This document shows positions 34,931-45,202 of a stretch of DNA of 64,000 nt, one piece after another (position 1 is the stretch's first letter; each line of letters begins with the position of its first letter). Where the stretch lies: NCBI GenBank assembly GCA_019419545.1, contig DXZT01000050.1, positions 1 through 64,000 of the forward strand, given 5' to 3'. The notes under the pieces are model-generated. The model worked only from the letters and a program-made list of their open reading frames with translations, had not been told where the DNA came from and searched no databases. This stretch comes from Collinsella sp. (GTDB taxonomy: Bacteria > Actinomycetota > Coriobacteriia > Coriobacteriales > Coriobacteriaceae). The position numbers were made by a program, and so were the translations under genes.

Positions 34931-36187
34931 CTACGAGGTCGGAGCATTTCTAAATGTGTAGTTGCCCGGAGAGCGCACATTGATATACGTTACGCCCTCT
35001 ACCTGCGAAAGCAACTTGGTGACTACGCGTTCCTTCTTGGCGATATCGTCCGAATCGCCCAGCGACACCTCAATGCCGTTATTGAGGTTTGCCGAGATGG
35101 CTTCGACCGAAGGCGTGGAAATATCCTTGACTTGTCCCAAGAACTCGCTCGAAAAACCACGCACATAATCCAGGCCGGCCTTAACGGCTTTGGAGTTCAC
35201 CGCCTGGCCGGAAACCGGAGCGACATCCGTCGAGACATCAGTCAACAACACCGCGCCATAATGCTTGGCGAGCGCCAGCGCGGCATCGATTCCGGTCAAG
35301 GTATTTGAGCCCTGCCCTGTCGTGATGACGTTGCCCTGGTCGTCCACTTCGACCGACGTCGACAGCGGGGCGATCCAGGTGTCATCGTCTCCGATAGCCC
35401 AGGCAAGGTCGTCGGAGCTGATATATGCAATGGCGATAACTTTACGCTCCGTCGGCGTGATGATAAGCGTATGGGGAAACTGGCGCTGGACATCTACGCC
35501 CGAGACCCACGGGTTTTGCTTGAGATCCTCGGTAATCTGGTCGGGATCGACGTTAAAAAGCGACGTTCCCTCGGGCAAGTCGATCAGCTGGATAGCATCG
35601 TGCTTCGTCACATGCTCGCTGCCTTGAATCTGAATATCAGTGGCAGTAAACAATCCAGAGTTGATCACCACGATGACAACGACGACGAGCACGGCCAAGA
35701 CGGCCAAAACGCCGCCCACGATTTTGCCTTTGCCTGTAACGACAGAAGCGGCGTCTGATGTTTTATTTGCCATCGCTCCAAGTGAAGATAACGGGTTGAA
35801 GCCTTTTTTACTCGAAGGCTTCTTGGCGGTAGCCGGCACCGATGTCAGCGAGCGCGGTTTCGATACGCCCAGCGTGCGGCCTGGACGCGCCGCTTTAGTT
35901 CCCGTCGAGGGCTTGGGAGTTGCCATGGGACGGGCAGGCTTGGCGCCCATAACAGGCTTTGACGTCACCGAGGGACGCGAGGACTTTTTTGCGGCCGGAC
36001 GATTACCGAGCTGCGAGCCGACGACCGGACGACTGGCCTGTCGAGCATGCCCGACAGACTTAGAGTGCGCGACGGTATTGCGTTGAGGTTTGGCAGGCGC
36101 GCCGGAACGCCCTCCGGCGCGGCGGAAGGTGGGTTTCGATGCTCTAGAAGCCGAGGAATTTAACTTCCGGTCTGAGCTCGATGCCAT
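34931..36187 (-). CDS. ftsQ: Cell division protein FtsQ/DivIB
   Basis: Bitopic divisome protein that joins FtsB/FtsL. The 418-residue product has a 170-residue basic, Ser/Pro/Lys/Arg-rich cytoplasmic N-terminus with a repeated V-x-KP pattern, one membrane helix (GGVLAVLAVLVVVVIVVI), then a POTRA domain (FTATDIQIQGSEHVTKHDAIQL...FNVDPDQITEDLKQNPWVSGVDVQRQFPHTLIITPTERKVIA). The ATG at 36187 follows GGGAGGC and lies inside the end of murB, a 44-base overlap, so the two are coupled. The cytoplasmic part is unusually long. Confidence 0.92.
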   Translation of the reverse strand: MASSSDRKLNSSASRASKPTFRRAGGRSGAPAKPQRNTVAHSKSVGHARQASRPVVGSQLGNRPAAKKSSRPSVTSKPVMGAKPARPMATPKPSTGTKAARPGRTLGVSKPRSLTSVPATAKKPSSKKGFNPLSSLGAMANKTSDAASVVTGKGKIVGGVLAVLAVLVVVVIVVINSGLFTATDIQIQGSEHVTKHDAIQLIDLPEGTSLFNVDPDQITEDLKQNPWVSGVDVQRQFPHTLIITPTERKVIAIAYISSDDLAWAIGDDDTWIAPLSTSVEVDDQGNVITTGQGSNTLTGIDAALALAKHYGAVLLTDVSTDVAPVSGQAVNSKAVKAGLDYVRGFSSEFLGQVKDISTPSVEAISANLNNGIEVSLGDSDDIAKKERVVTKLLSQVEGVTYINVRSPGNYTFRNAPTS

Positions 36188-37055
36188 ACGCCTCCCTCAC
36201 CTTTCCGTGCACATGTCTGATAACCGCGGCAACGTCATCGGCCGAGGCAGTTCCGTTATTAACGATAAAATTAGCGTGAACGGGCGAAACTTCCGCGCCG
36301 CCAATTGAAAAACCCTTTAATCCACAATCCTCGATAAGCTTGCCCACACTCGCATCGGGCGGGTTGCGAAAGACCGACCCGCAGGATGCGCGACCCATGG
36401 GCTGCGTACGCTTGCGCCTTGTAAGGTACCGCTCCATGCGCTCGCGAATGTCGGCCTTGGGCGCCGGTTTAAGCTTGAGCACGCACTCGAGGATGATCTC
36501 ATTGCGGGGAAGGCTACATTCGCGGTAGCCCCAAGTGATCTCGGACCCCGCATAATGCTTGATACCGGATGCCGGGTCAAACGTTACGACATCCTCAACC
36601 AGCGAGCCAATCCACTCGGTCCGCGTGCCGGCATTCATAGATATCGCACCGCCGACCGAACCAGGAATGCCAACGGCAAACTCAAGGCCCGAGAGGCTAC
36701 GCGACAGGGCATCGTTGACCAGGCGCGCAAACATCACGCCCGCACCGACCGTCAGCGTACAACCGTCATCGGCAACAACCGTGCGCTGAAACTCACGTCC
36801 GAGCGAAATGACGGCACCGCGATAACCGCCATCGGCAACCAGCAGATTGGAGCCCTTGCCGATGATGACCCACGGCACCTGCTCGCGATCGAGCACCGCC
36901 ACGGCGCGGCGGAGGGCATGATAGCTATGGCACGTCACAAAGAGGTCGGCCTTGCCGCCGATACGATAGCTCGTATGACGCGCAAGGCGCTCGTCCTCGA
37001 TCACATCCGTGTCGATCATGCCCGAGAGCGCCATGACGGCGTTAAACAGACCCAT
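36144..37055 (-). CDS. murB: UDP-N-acetylenolpyruvoylglucosamine reductase
   Basis: FAD enzyme that reduces UDP-GlcNAc-enolpyruvate to UDP-MurNAc. The 303-residue type IIa-like protein has HTSYRIGGKADLF, the FAD loop VIIGKGSNLLVADGGYRGAVISLG, GIPGSVGGAISMNAGTRTEW, the proton-donating Ser in GRASCGSVFRNPPD and VHANFIVNNG. The first ATG (37055) overlaps nothing but has a poor ribosome site just after the murC stop; a start 12 codons later is possible. Confidence 0.95.
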   Translation of the reverse strand: MGLFNAVMALSGMIDTDVIEDERLARHTSYRIGGKADLFVTCHSYHALRRAVAVLDREQVPWVIIGKGSNLLVADGGYRGAVISLGREFQRTVVADDGCTLTVGAGVMFARLVNDALSRSLSGLEFAVGIPGSVGGAISMNAGTRTEWIGSLVEDVVTFDPASGIKHYAGSEITWGYRECSLPRNEIILECVLKLKPAPKADIRERMERYLTRRKRTQPMGRASCGSVFRNPPDASVGKLIEDCGLKGFSIGGAEVSPVHANFIVNNGTASADDVAAVIRHVHGKVREAYGIELRPEVKFLGF

Positions 37056-37060
37056 TAGAC

Positions 37061-38479
37061 TTAAGCGTCTTTCTTGGCAGTCAGATACTCAATGAACTCG
37101 GGACCGACGGTCGTAACGTCGCCGGCACCCATGGTGAGCAGCAGGTCGCCCTCGCCCACCATCTGCTCGAGCTCCTGATTGAGCTCAAGACGGCTGGAGC
37201 AGTACACGACCTCCTTGCCAGGATGCTTGGCGCGCACGGTATCGGCGAGCATCTTAGAGGTGACACCCGGAATGGGCATCTCGCCAGCCGAGAACACATC
37301 AATCAGCAGCAGTTTATCGGCATTGGCAAATGCATCGGCAAAGTCGTCGCACAGGGCCTGCAGGCGCGAATAGCGGTGCGGCTGGAACACGACGTCGACG
37401 TGCTTGTAGCCCAGCGACGAAGCGGCGGCAAGCGTCGCCTTGATCTCGGTGGGGTGATGGCCGTAATCATCGACCACGGTGATGCCATCGATATCGCCCA
37501 CGTGGGTAAAGCGACGGCGGACGCCCTCAAAGCTCGAGAGCGCCTTGGCGGCGGCGTCGATGTCAAGGCCCAGGACATGGGCGACGGTGAGCACGGCCGT
37601 GGCGTTGAGCATGTTGTGGCGACCGGGATTGCTCTTGATCTCCACAGCGTGCTCAGTGCCGTCCTCAAAGCGAACGATAAAGTCACTCTGGATGCCCTTG
37701 ACATCCGGGTGCACGCAGACGATGTCGTTGCTCTCGGCAAAGCCGTAGGAAAGCACGTGACGGCCCGTCGACTTGGCGAGCTCGACCAGATGCGGGTCCT
37801 CGCCGCAGACGATGACGGTGCCGTCCTCGCCCACCAGGCTCATGAATTTGGCGAAAGTTGCCTCGATCTCCTCGATACCCGAGTAGTGATCGAGGTGGTC
37901 GGCCTCGACGTTGGTCACAATGACCACGTTGGGGTTCAGGAACAGGAAGGAGCTGTCGGACTCGTCGGCCTCGGCGACAAAGTAGTCGCCCGAGCCGTTC
38001 TTGCCGTTCGTGTCATAGCCCTCGACGATGCCGCCGATCAAGAAACTCGGATCCAGACCCATGCGGTCGAGCATAGTGGCGCACATCGAAGACGTGGTGG
38101 TCTTGCCATGCGTGCCGGCAACAGCGACGGTGGTGTAGCCGTGGCCCAAAGCAGAGAGCATCTTGGCACGGGGCCACACGGGAATACCAAGCTCGCGAGC
38201 GCGAACGAGCTCAGGGTTGGACTCCGGAATAGCGGTGGAGACAACAACCACGTCGGGCTTGACCTCGTCGATCGTGGCTGCCTCATGGCCCACGTGCACC
38301 TTCACACCAGCGCGGGTAAGCTGGCGGATATAACGTGACGTCTTAAGGTCGGAGCCGGTAACGGCATAACCGCGCTCGTGCAGAACGAGGGCGATGCCGC
38401 TCATGCCGGCGCCGCCGATACCGATAAAGTGGGCGCTCTTAAACTCGGGCGCGGAGGTTGCAGTCTGGGAATCAGCCAT
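37061..38479 (-). CDS. murC: UDP-N-acetylmuramate--L-alanine ligase
   Basis: Adds L-Ala to UDP-MurNAc, first amino-acid step of the stem peptide. The 472-residue protein has FIGIGGAGMSGIALVLHERGYAVTGSDL, the ATP loop VAGTHGKTTTSSMCATM, EADESDSSFL, and the DDYGHHPTEIKATLAAA C-terminal motif. ATG at 38479 follows AAGGAGTACACG; nine further codons are open upstream. Confidence 0.97.
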   Translation of the reverse strand: MADSQTATSAPEFKSAHFIGIGGAGMSGIALVLHERGYAVTGSDLKTSRYIRQLTRAGVKVHVGHEAATIDEVKPDVVVVSTAIPESNPELVRARELGIPVWPRAKMLSALGHGYTTVAVAGTHGKTTTSSMCATMLDRMGLDPSFLIGGIVEGYDTNGKNGSGDYFVAEADESDSSFLFLNPNVVIVTNVEADHLDHYSGIEEIEATFAKFMSLVGEDGTVIVCGEDPHLVELAKSTGRHVLSYGFAESNDIVCVHPDVKGIQSDFIVRFEDGTEHAVEIKSNPGRHNMLNATAVLTVAHVLGLDIDAAAKALSSFEGVRRRFTHVGDIDGITVVDDYGHHPTEIKATLAAASSLGYKHVDVVFQPHRYSRLQALCDDFADAFANADKLLLIDVFSAGEMPIPGVTSKMLADTVRAKHPGKEVVYCSSRLELNQELEQMVGEGDLLLTMGAGDVTTVGPEFIEYLTAKKDA

Positions 38480-38576
38480 GTGCTCGTGTACTCCTTGCGT
38501 AAACACTGCCTGTAACCCGTTAACTGTACCGCACCTACCGCATCAGCGCGAGGGCGACCGACGATATCCCGTCTAA

Positions 38577-39692
38577 CTAACGCAAACCCTCTACCGCATC
38601 GGCCAGAAGAGCGGCGGCCCTATCCTGAGCCAGACCACGCGCCGCCTGACGCATGACGTCGCGCTCTGCCGCGTCATCGACCAGGTGCAGCAGCTCATCG
38701 GCAAAGGCAGAACCGTCGATATCGGCATCGGCACAGAGCACGCCGGCCCCGGCGTCGACCAGATAACGGGCATTGGTGGTTTGGTGGTCGGCCGTCGCAT
38801 GCGGATACGGCACGAGTATCGAGGGCACGGCGAGCGCAGCGATCTCGGCCACGCTCGATGCACCCGAACGCGAGAGCACCAAATCGGCAGCAGCCAGCAT
38901 ATCGCCCATGTTGTCGATGTAAGGCTGGACGCGGTAACGCTTCGCCTCCTCGGGCGTCAGCGCCAAAGCGCGCTCGGTCTCCTCAAAGCCGTCGGCACCC
39001 GTCGAATGCAACACATAGAGGTTCTTGCGCGAAAGCAGCTCGTTTTTGAGCGAAACCGCGCGCTCGTTGAGGTGCTGGGCGCCAAGTGAACCGCCAAAGA
39101 CGAGCAGCAGCGTAGCGTCCTCGGGAACGCCAAGTGCCTTGCGGCCGCGAGCGCGATCGCCCTCGATCACCGAGCGACGTACGGGGTTGCCGGTCATGAG
39201 CACGTGGTCAGGGTCACCTTCGCGCTCAAAGATCGAGCGCGCTGCCGGCACCGAGATGCACACGCGAGCGGCGTGGGAGTTCATCATCTTGTTGGCCAGG
39301 CCCGGAACAGAGTTCTGCTCATGTAGCAGATACGGAACGCCTGCGCCCTTGCACCACCCCAGCAGCGGAGCCTCGACATAGGCACCAAAACCGATGGCAG
39401 CATCGGGCTTGCCGACCTTTGAGAAATGACTGGCGAGCGCACGCTTGGCCTTGTTGACACGCCACAGCGAGGTCAGCGCCGTCCAGGGACGGGAGCGGTC
39501 GAAGCCCGTGACCGTAATGGGCACAAAATCAAACCCAGCCTCGGGGACCAGACGACCCTCGAGCTTGCGCGACTGGCCCACGAACACAACGTGGTGGCCA
39601 CGGTCATGCAGCTCCTCGGCCAAAGCGAGCGCGGGGTTAATGTGTCCTGCCGTGCCGCCGGCTGCAATAGCAACGGTCATCTTATCGGTCAT
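38577..39692 (-). CDS. murG: UDP-N-acetylglucosamine--undecaprenyl-PP-MurNAc-pentapeptide transferase
   Basis: Adds GlcNAc to lipid I to make lipid II at the inner face of the membrane. The 371-residue GT-B protein has the first G-loop AIAAGGTAGHINPALALAEEL, HEQNSVPGLANK, the second G-loop VFGGSLGAQHLNE and the UDP-GlcNAc site LSRSGASSVAEIAALAVPSILVPYPHATADHQTTNA. ATG at 39692 overlaps the ftsW stop by 11 bases and follows AAGGGAC. Confidence 0.96.
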   Translation of the reverse strand: MTDKMTVAIAAGGTAGHINPALALAEELHDRGHHVVFVGQSRKLEGRLVPEAGFDFVPITVTGFDRSRPWTALTSLWRVNKAKRALASHFSKVGKPDAAIGFGAYVEAPLLGWCKGAGVPYLLHEQNSVPGLANKMMNSHAARVCISVPAARSIFEREGDPDHVLMTGNPVRRSVIEGDRARGRKALGVPEDATLLLVFGGSLGAQHLNERAVSLKNELLSRKNLYVLHSTGADGFEETERALALTPEEAKRYRVQPYIDNMGDMLAAADLVLSRSGASSVAEIAALAVPSILVPYPHATADHQTTNARYLVDAGAGVLCADADIDGSAFADELLHLVDDAAERDVMRQAARGLAQDRAAALLADAVEGLR

Positions 39693-41202
39693 GGTAGTCC
39701 CTTCGTACACGCGGTCCCTGGTCGTCGGTGCGCAAACGCGCCGACGGGTCCGAGTTCAAATCGATTCGATTATATCCGCCGCCCGCGCTGCGAGGGCTGG
39801 GGCGCTGCGGACGACCTTGCGGCGCCGTCCGCGGACGTGGACGAGCTGCCGGCTCGGTCGCAGAGCCATCCAGAACGGTAAAGCCGCTACGCGAAGGTCG
39901 TTCACCGCGCACATGGGCCACGCCGGCGGTGCTCTCGTCCATAACGGCAAAGCTCTCACGGCGGCGGTCATACTCATCGCGGCGGGCGCTCTCGTACGAA
40001 ACGCGCAGAATCAACCCGGCAAGCATAAGCGACACGATAATCGACGAACCGCCGTAGCTAATAAACGGCAACGGTTTGCCCGTCATGGGAAACACGTTGA
40101 GGATGCCAAGCGCGTTAATCAAAAACTGCACCGCGAGAATGACCGCGGAGCCAGACGCCATAAGCGCGCCCCGACGATCGGTCGCCTGCTCGGCAATGCG
40201 AAACGCCGAGTAGATCAGCATCGCAAACACCAAGAAGAACAGCACGGTTCCGACAAAGCCGACTTCCTCGCCAATGATGGCCAGGATGTAGTCATTGTGC
40301 GCCTCGGGCAGATACGAGTACTTCATGGTTGAGTTGCCGATGCCACGGCCGAACAGACCGCCCGAGGCAAAGGCCATGATGGCAAGCGTGGCCTGATAGC
40401 CGTCACCATACTCATCAGCCCAAGGGTTCAAGGCAACCTGAATACGCACCATACGGTACGGCTCTGCGACAAGCGCAATCACGATCACGAGAATGCCGAA
40501 GATTAGCACGCCGATGATAAATCTCGGGTCGAGACCCGCAAACAACGCCATGCACATGAGGGTCAACAGGATGATCAGGACAGTACCGAAATCGGGCTGG
40601 ATAAAGATCAGAAAGAGCGAAATACCCAGGTAGATGCCCATCTTGCGAAGGAATTCGTTGATGTTGCCACCGGGCGAAAAGAAGCGATCAAGCATGATGG
40701 CCGAATACGCAATGGCAAATGGCTTTAAAAACTCGGAAGGCTGGAACTGAATACCGGCGATGTTGAGCCAGCGCGTGGCGCCACGGCTGCCGCTGCCCAC
40801 CAAGAACACCAGAAACAGTAGCCCTATCATGCCGATAAGGAAGATCCTAAGCACATCCTCCCCAAACCAGCTGTCCGGCAAAACGCGCACGATGGCAATC
40901 AGCGCCAGAACACCAACCACGGCAAACGCGGCCTGTCGACCCAGGAAAAACGTCGCCGAGCCATTCTCGTGCAGCGCCTCGACCGAAGACGCCGAGTACA
41001 CCATCAGCAGACCAAAGCACACCAAAGTAAACAGGCAGGCCATAAATATCAGACGGGGGCGCATGATGCGGGCGGGAACGCCGGCAATATAGCGTTCGCT
41101 AAACGACTGCCCGCCGCGACCGGAACGCGGTGTGCTGCGCCGCGAGGAAGCACGGTCCGAGTCGGGCCTCCTCATACCTTGTCGGGGGCTCTCCTCTCTC
41201 AC
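39682..41202 (-). CDS. ftsW: Peptidoglycan glycosyltransferase FtsW
   Basis: SEDS-family polymerase that links lipid II with its partner PBP at the septum. About 506 residues; ten helices between residues 50 and 400, with FLVGSGSRGATRWLNIAGIQFQPSEFLKPFAIAY, the FIQPDFGT loop and the signature YGGSSIIVSLMLAGLILR. The N-terminus (45 residues) and C-terminus (90 residues, Arg/Pro-rich) are long cytoplasmic tails. GTG at 41202 has AGGGG 6 bases upstream; TTG at 41208 and ATG at 41175 are alternatives. Confidence 0.92.
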   Translation of the reverse strand: MREESPRQGMRRPDSDRASSRRSTPRSGRGGQSFSERYIAGVPARIMRPRLIFMACLFTLVCFGLLMVYSASSVEALHENGSATFFLGRQAAFAVVGVLALIAIVRVLPDSWFGEDVLRIFLIGMIGLLFLVFLVGSGSRGATRWLNIAGIQFQPSEFLKPFAIAYSAIMLDRFFSPGGNINEFLRKMGIYLGISLFLIFIQPDFGTVLIILLTLMCMALFAGLDPRFIIGVLIFGILVIVIALVAEPYRMVRIQVALNPWADEYGDGYQATLAIMAFASGGLFGRGIGNSTMKYSYLPEAHNDYILAIIGEEVGFVGTVLFFLVFAMLIYSAFRIAEQATDRRGALMASGSAVILAVQFLINALGILNVFPMTGKPLPFISYGGSSIIVSLMLAGLILRVSYESARRDEYDRRRESFAVMDESTAGVAHVRGERPSRSGFTVLDGSATEPAARPRPRTAPQGRPQRPSPRSAGGGYNRIDLNSDPSARLRTDDQGPRVRRDYHDR

Positions 41203-41211
41203 CGGCAACCC

Positions 41212-42618
41212 CTATTCCATTTGCGATTTCGCTGCAGCGGCAAGCTGAGCCACGTAGTCCTTAAACACGCGGCCGCGCTCCTCATAGCCCGAGAACTCAT
41301 CGAACGAAGAGCAGGCAGGAGAAAGTAAGATCACGTCGCCACGGCTCGACAGCGAACGGGCAACGTCCACGGCATCGCGTAGGTCATCCGCTTGGGCGAT
41401 ATCCACATCGCCATCGACATCGGCCTCGTCCATAGCGGCGGTAAAGCGCTCGCGCGCATCGCCAAAGCAGACGACCGAGCGCACGTTATCCATAACGACG
41501 CGCGCGAAGTCCGTGAGCGGCGTGCCCTTATCGTGGCCGCCGAGCAGCAAGATCACGTTGTCATCGGGAAATGCCGTCAGCGCCTTCTCGACCGCGTCGG
41601 TGTTGGTCGCCTTGGAATCGTTGACGTAGCGCACGCCGTCAATCTCGCCGCACGGCTCCACGCGGTGCTCGAGCGGCTGGAACGAGGCCAGACCGCGGCA
41701 GACACCATCGACATCGGCACCGACTGCCAGGGCAGCCGTGGCAGCGCACAGGGCATTGATAACATTGTGATGGCCCGAGATCTTGAGTTCGGACGTGGCG
41801 ACAAGCTGAGTCTCGACGCCCTTCAGGCGCACGACCATTTTGCCGTCGCGCACAAAGGCGGCGTCTGCACCCTCGGGCTCGTCAAAAGCGACCTTGCAGA
41901 TGCGACGACCCGGCGTGTAGATGTACTCATCGAACTCGTGAATGCCGGCGTCTTCGACGTCGACGACCACCAGATCGTCATCGACCATATTGTCAAACAG
42001 TTTGATCTTGGCAAGCGCATAGTTCTTATGGCTCTTATGCCAGCCCAAGTGGTCGGGAGTGATGTTGAGCAGCACCGCCACGCGAGGGTGGAGCTCGGTG
42101 GTCGTAGCAATCTGATAGCTCGAGAGCTCAGCCACAAACCACTCGTTGTGGGCTCGGCCGTCAATCTCGTTGATAGGCGGCTCGCCGATGTTGCCGACAG
42201 CTACACTGGCCTCACCGGAAGCCTTGAGCAGATAATCGGTCAGCGACGTGGTGGTCGTCTTGCCGTTGGTGCCCGTGATGGCAATCCAGTTATCGGGCGA
42301 CAGGCGATAGGCAAACTCGGGCTCACCCATAATCTGGGCGGCATGCTCGCGCCCGGCCTTAAAGAAGCCCGAGAACTCCGAGATGCCCGGGCACGTCACG
42401 CATACGTCATAGGCGCCCTCGACCTGTTCGGTCCCATAGACAAACGACGCACCGGCAGCCTCGAGCGCACGCGTGGCGTCATTGGGCTCAGAGGTGCCGC
42501 CGCCATACACGGTAACGGCGCTTACGCGCTCGGGATGTGCCAGCGCCCAGCGGGCGACATCGAGACCGGATTTGCCCTGACCCAAAACGAGCAGGCTAAA
42601 GACATCAGCAAGAGGCAT
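41212..42618 (-). CDS. murD: UDP-N-acetylmuramoylalanine--D-glutamate ligase
   Basis: Adds D-Glu to the stem peptide. The 468-residue protein has an N-terminal Rossmann segment (LLVLGQGKSGLDVARWAL), the ATP loop ITGTNGKTTTTSLTDYLL, NITPDHLGWHKS and the C-terminal VNDSKATNTDAVEKAL with LLLGGHDKG. Spacing to mraY is 9 bases and to ftsW about 9, in one tight operon. Confidence 0.96.
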   Translation of the reverse strand: MPLADVFSLLVLGQGKSGLDVARWALAHPERVSAVTVYGGGTSEPNDATRALEAAGASFVYGTEQVEGAYDVCVTCPGISEFSGFFKAGREHAAQIMGEPEFAYRLSPDNWIAITGTNGKTTTTSLTDYLLKASGEASVAVGNIGEPPINEIDGRAHNEWFVAELSSYQIATTTELHPRVAVLLNITPDHLGWHKSHKNYALAKIKLFDNMVDDDLVVVDVEDAGIHEFDEYIYTPGRRICKVAFDEPEGADAAFVRDGKMVVRLKGVETQLVATSELKISGHHNVINALCAATAALAVGADVDGVCRGLASFQPLEHRVEPCGEIDGVRYVNDSKATNTDAVEKALTAFPDDNVILLLGGHDKGTPLTDFARVVMDNVRSVVCFGDARERFTAAMDEADVDGDVDIAQADDLRDAVDVARSLSSRGDVILLSPACSSFDEFSGYEERGRVFKDYVAQLAAAAKSQME

Positions 42619-42627
42619 GAAAGACCA

Positions 42628-43647
42628 CTATCCCAACTGGAAGAACAGAGCAAGGCCAACGGCACCAAAGGCCGCAGCGATAATCCAAAAACGGATGACG
42701 ACCTTGGTCTCGGCCCAGCCCTTCTTTTCGAAATGATGATGGATGGGCGCCATAAGGAAGACGCGCTTGTGCGTAAAATGGAAGTAGACAACCTGAATCA
42801 TGACCGACAGGGTCTCAACGATAAACAGGCCGCCGATGATGAGGGAGACGACCTCGGTGTTGGTCATGATGGACGTGCAGGCGAACGCGGCGCCCAGAGC
42901 AAGCGAGCCGGTATCGCCCATAAAGATGCTCGCCGGATAGCAGTTGAACCACAGAAAGCCCAAGCAGGCACCGGCACACGCGGTACAGAAGATGGACAGG
43001 TTCACGTCTCCGTGCAAAAACGCCATGGCAGCCATGGCGAGCATGGCGATCATGGAGGTGCCGCCAGCAAGACCGTCAAGGCCATCGGTCAGGTTCACGG
43101 CATTAGAAAGACCGGCAATCATCAGCCAGCAAAAGACAATATAGAGCCACGGGAACGAATAGCCGCAGATGGTGGTCGAAAGCACGCCAAGGTCGATCGT
43201 CAACCCACCGGGAAAACGAATCTCGGGGGCGACGCCGCACCAGTTGACGGCAAGTACCGTAAAGGTGACACAGATAATGGTTAGGCCGATCATCTTGGCA
43301 TGAGGCGTCAGACCGAGCGAGCGCCCATGCGTAACGGAGGTCAGGTCGTCGATCAGGCCCAGCACGCCGGTCGCCAGCGTGGCGAGCAGTACGAGTACGA
43401 GCTCGGTGGTGAGCTTGCCCATCAGCAGGCAGGTCAGCGAGATCGCGACGAGGATGACAACGCCACCCATGGTGGGCGTTCCCTGCTTAACCAAATGACG
43501 CTTGGGGCCGTCGGCACGAACCTGCTGGCCGATACCCTCGACCTTGAGCAGCTTGATCCACCACGGCATGAGCAGCAGCGCAATGGCTGCGGCGATGCCA
43601 AGCCCCAAAAAAGCCTGATACGTTGGATACGAGGGATTGCCGAACAT
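42628..43647 (-). CDS. mraY: Phospho-N-acetylmuramoyl-pentapeptide-transferase
   Basis: Membrane enzyme that moves phospho-MurNAc-pentapeptide to undecaprenyl phosphate, giving lipid I. The 339-residue protein has about ten helices and the active-site motifs KQGTPTMGGVVIL, LGLIDDLTSVTHGRSLGLTPHAK, NAVNLTDGLDGLAGGTSMI, FMGDTGSLALGAAFA and APIHHHFEKKGWAETKVV. Confidence 0.97.
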   Translation of the reverse strand: MFGNPSYPTYQAFLGLGIAAAIALLLMPWWIKLLKVEGIGQQVRADGPKRHLVKQGTPTMGGVVILVAISLTCLLMGKLTTELVLVLLATLATGVLGLIDDLTSVTHGRSLGLTPHAKMIGLTIICVTFTVLAVNWCGVAPEIRFPGGLTIDLGVLSTTICGYSFPWLYIVFCWLMIAGLSNAVNLTDGLDGLAGGTSMIAMLAMAAMAFLHGDVNLSIFCTACAGACLGFLWFNCYPASIFMGDTGSLALGAAFACTSIMTNTEVVSLIIGGLFIVETLSVMIQVVYFHFTHKRVFLMAPIHHHFEKKGWAETKVVIRFWIIAAAFGAVGLALFFQLG

Positions 43648-43650
43648 GGG

Positions 43651-45075
43651 CTAGCACACACCTTCCACAAAGCGGTCGAGCTCAACAAAGCGGGAACCCT
43701 TGACCAGTACAACATCATGTTTTTCAAGCGCGCCGCCCATGCGGTCGAGCACCTGCTGATAATCGGAGAACACCTGGATGCGGTCCTCGTCCATGCCCAT
43801 CATGCGTGCGGCATCGGCCATAAGCTGGGCCAGCTCACCACCCACGCACGCCAGCATGTCGAGCTTCTTGGCGGCGGCATAGGCGCCCACGAGCTCATGC
43901 ATGCGAGGAGCCTCATCGCCCATCTCGCCCATCTCGCCCAGGATCGCCATGCGAGACCCCGTGCACGAAAGCGAGCACAGCAGATCGAGGCCAGCAGCCA
44001 TGGATTCGGCACTGGCGTTATAGGAATCGTCAATGACGCGGGCACCGCTCTTGGCGCGCTTGATCTCCTGGCGGTGCCCGGTGATCGTGAGACCCCTAAA
44101 GGCAGCATCGATCTGCTCGGGCGTCACGCCCAGGCGATAGGCAACCGCGGCGGCCTTAACGGCATTAGGAACGGACTGCACGCCGGGGATGGCAAGCATG
44201 GTATCGACCGTCTCACCCTGGCCAAAATCGAGCGTAAAGACCGGACGGCCCTCGTCATCAACGCGAACGTCGCGGGCACGGACCTCATCATCGTCCGAGA
44301 CGCCGGCCAGCATCACGTCGATACCAGCAGGTTGGGCGAACGTGTCGCGAATGAACGGCGTAAAGTCGTCCTCACCGCCCAAAACCAGCAGCGGCAAGAA
44401 GTCGCCGGCGGCGCACATACCCTGGACAATCTCGGCCTTAGCGCGGGCGATGTTCTCGCGGCTGCCCAAAATGCCGATGTGAGAGGTGCCGATCTTGCTC
44501 ACGATGGCAAGGTTGGGATTGGCGGACTGGGACAGGCGCTCAATCTCGTGGAAATGGTTCATGCCCATCTCGAGCACCAGGACCTCGGTATCGGCCGGAG
44601 CGGAAAGCACCGTGAGCGGCATGCCGATCAGGTTATTGAAATTGCCCTTGGTGGCCCAGACGCGATAGCGCTTGGCGAGCACAGCGGCGAGCACGTCCTT
44701 GGTCGTCGTCTTGCCGATGGAACCGGTAATACCAACGACCAGGCAGCCAAGCTCCAGGCGGTACGCGTGCGCCAAACGCAGCAGAAACTCCTCGGGATCA
44801 TCGGTCAGCAAGATGGCACAGCCCCTGTCCTGCGCCAGCAAGACCAGCTCGGCCTCGGGCTCACGCGTCATCACGACGGCGCCGGCACCCGACTGGACGG
44901 CACGGGAAGCAAAATCATTGCCGTCGACGTTTTCACCGGGAAAGGCGACGAAAATCGTCCCTTCCTCGACCTGGCGCGAGTCGATAACGCACCCGCGGCA
45001 TACCCGATCGGCTTCTCCCGTCACGGTTCGGGCCCCTGTTGCGGCCGCGAGGTTGTTGACGGCGATCTCTATCAT
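43651..45075 (-). CDS. murF: UDP-N-acetylmuramoyl-tripeptide--D-alanyl-D-alanine ligase
   Basis: Adds D-Ala-D-Ala to finish the pentapeptide. The 474-residue protein has the MurF-type N-terminus (SRQVEEGTIFVAFPGENVDGNDFASRAVQSGAGAVV), the ATP loop VVGITGSIGKTTTKDVLAAVL, LEMGMNHFHEIERL and DDSYNASAESMAAGLDLL. ATG follows CAGGGGAGC. The usual neighbour murE is not in the cluster. Confidence 0.96.
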   Translation of the reverse strand: MIEIAVNNLAAATGARTVTGEADRVCRGCVIDSRQVEEGTIFVAFPGENVDGNDFASRAVQSGAGAVVMTREPEAELVLLAQDRGCAILLTDDPEEFLLRLAHAYRLELGCLVVGITGSIGKTTTKDVLAAVLAKRYRVWATKGNFNNLIGMPLTVLSAPADTEVLVLEMGMNHFHEIERLSQSANPNLAIVSKIGTSHIGILGSRENIARAKAEIVQGMCAAGDFLPLLVLGGEDDFTPFIRDTFAQPAGIDVMLAGVSDDDEVRARDVRVDDEGRPVFTLDFGQGETVDTMLAIPGVQSVPNAVKAAAVAYRLGVTPEQIDAAFRGLTITGHRQEIKRAKSGARVIDDSYNASAESMAAGLDLLCSLSCTGSRMAILGEMGEMGDEAPRMHELVGAYAAAKKLDMLACVGGELAQLMADAARMMGMDEDRIQVFSDYQQVLDRMGGALEKHDVVLVKGSRFVELDRFVEGVC

Positions 45076-45202
45076 TGCAGCTCCCCTGTAAACCTAATAA
45101 TGCTATCGGCGTATTGTATCCCAGCGCCGCGCATGCGTGGTGCAGGGCATGTGAACACCCCTCATATGGGACAACAAACCACGCCCCAAAGAGTGTAACC
45201 CC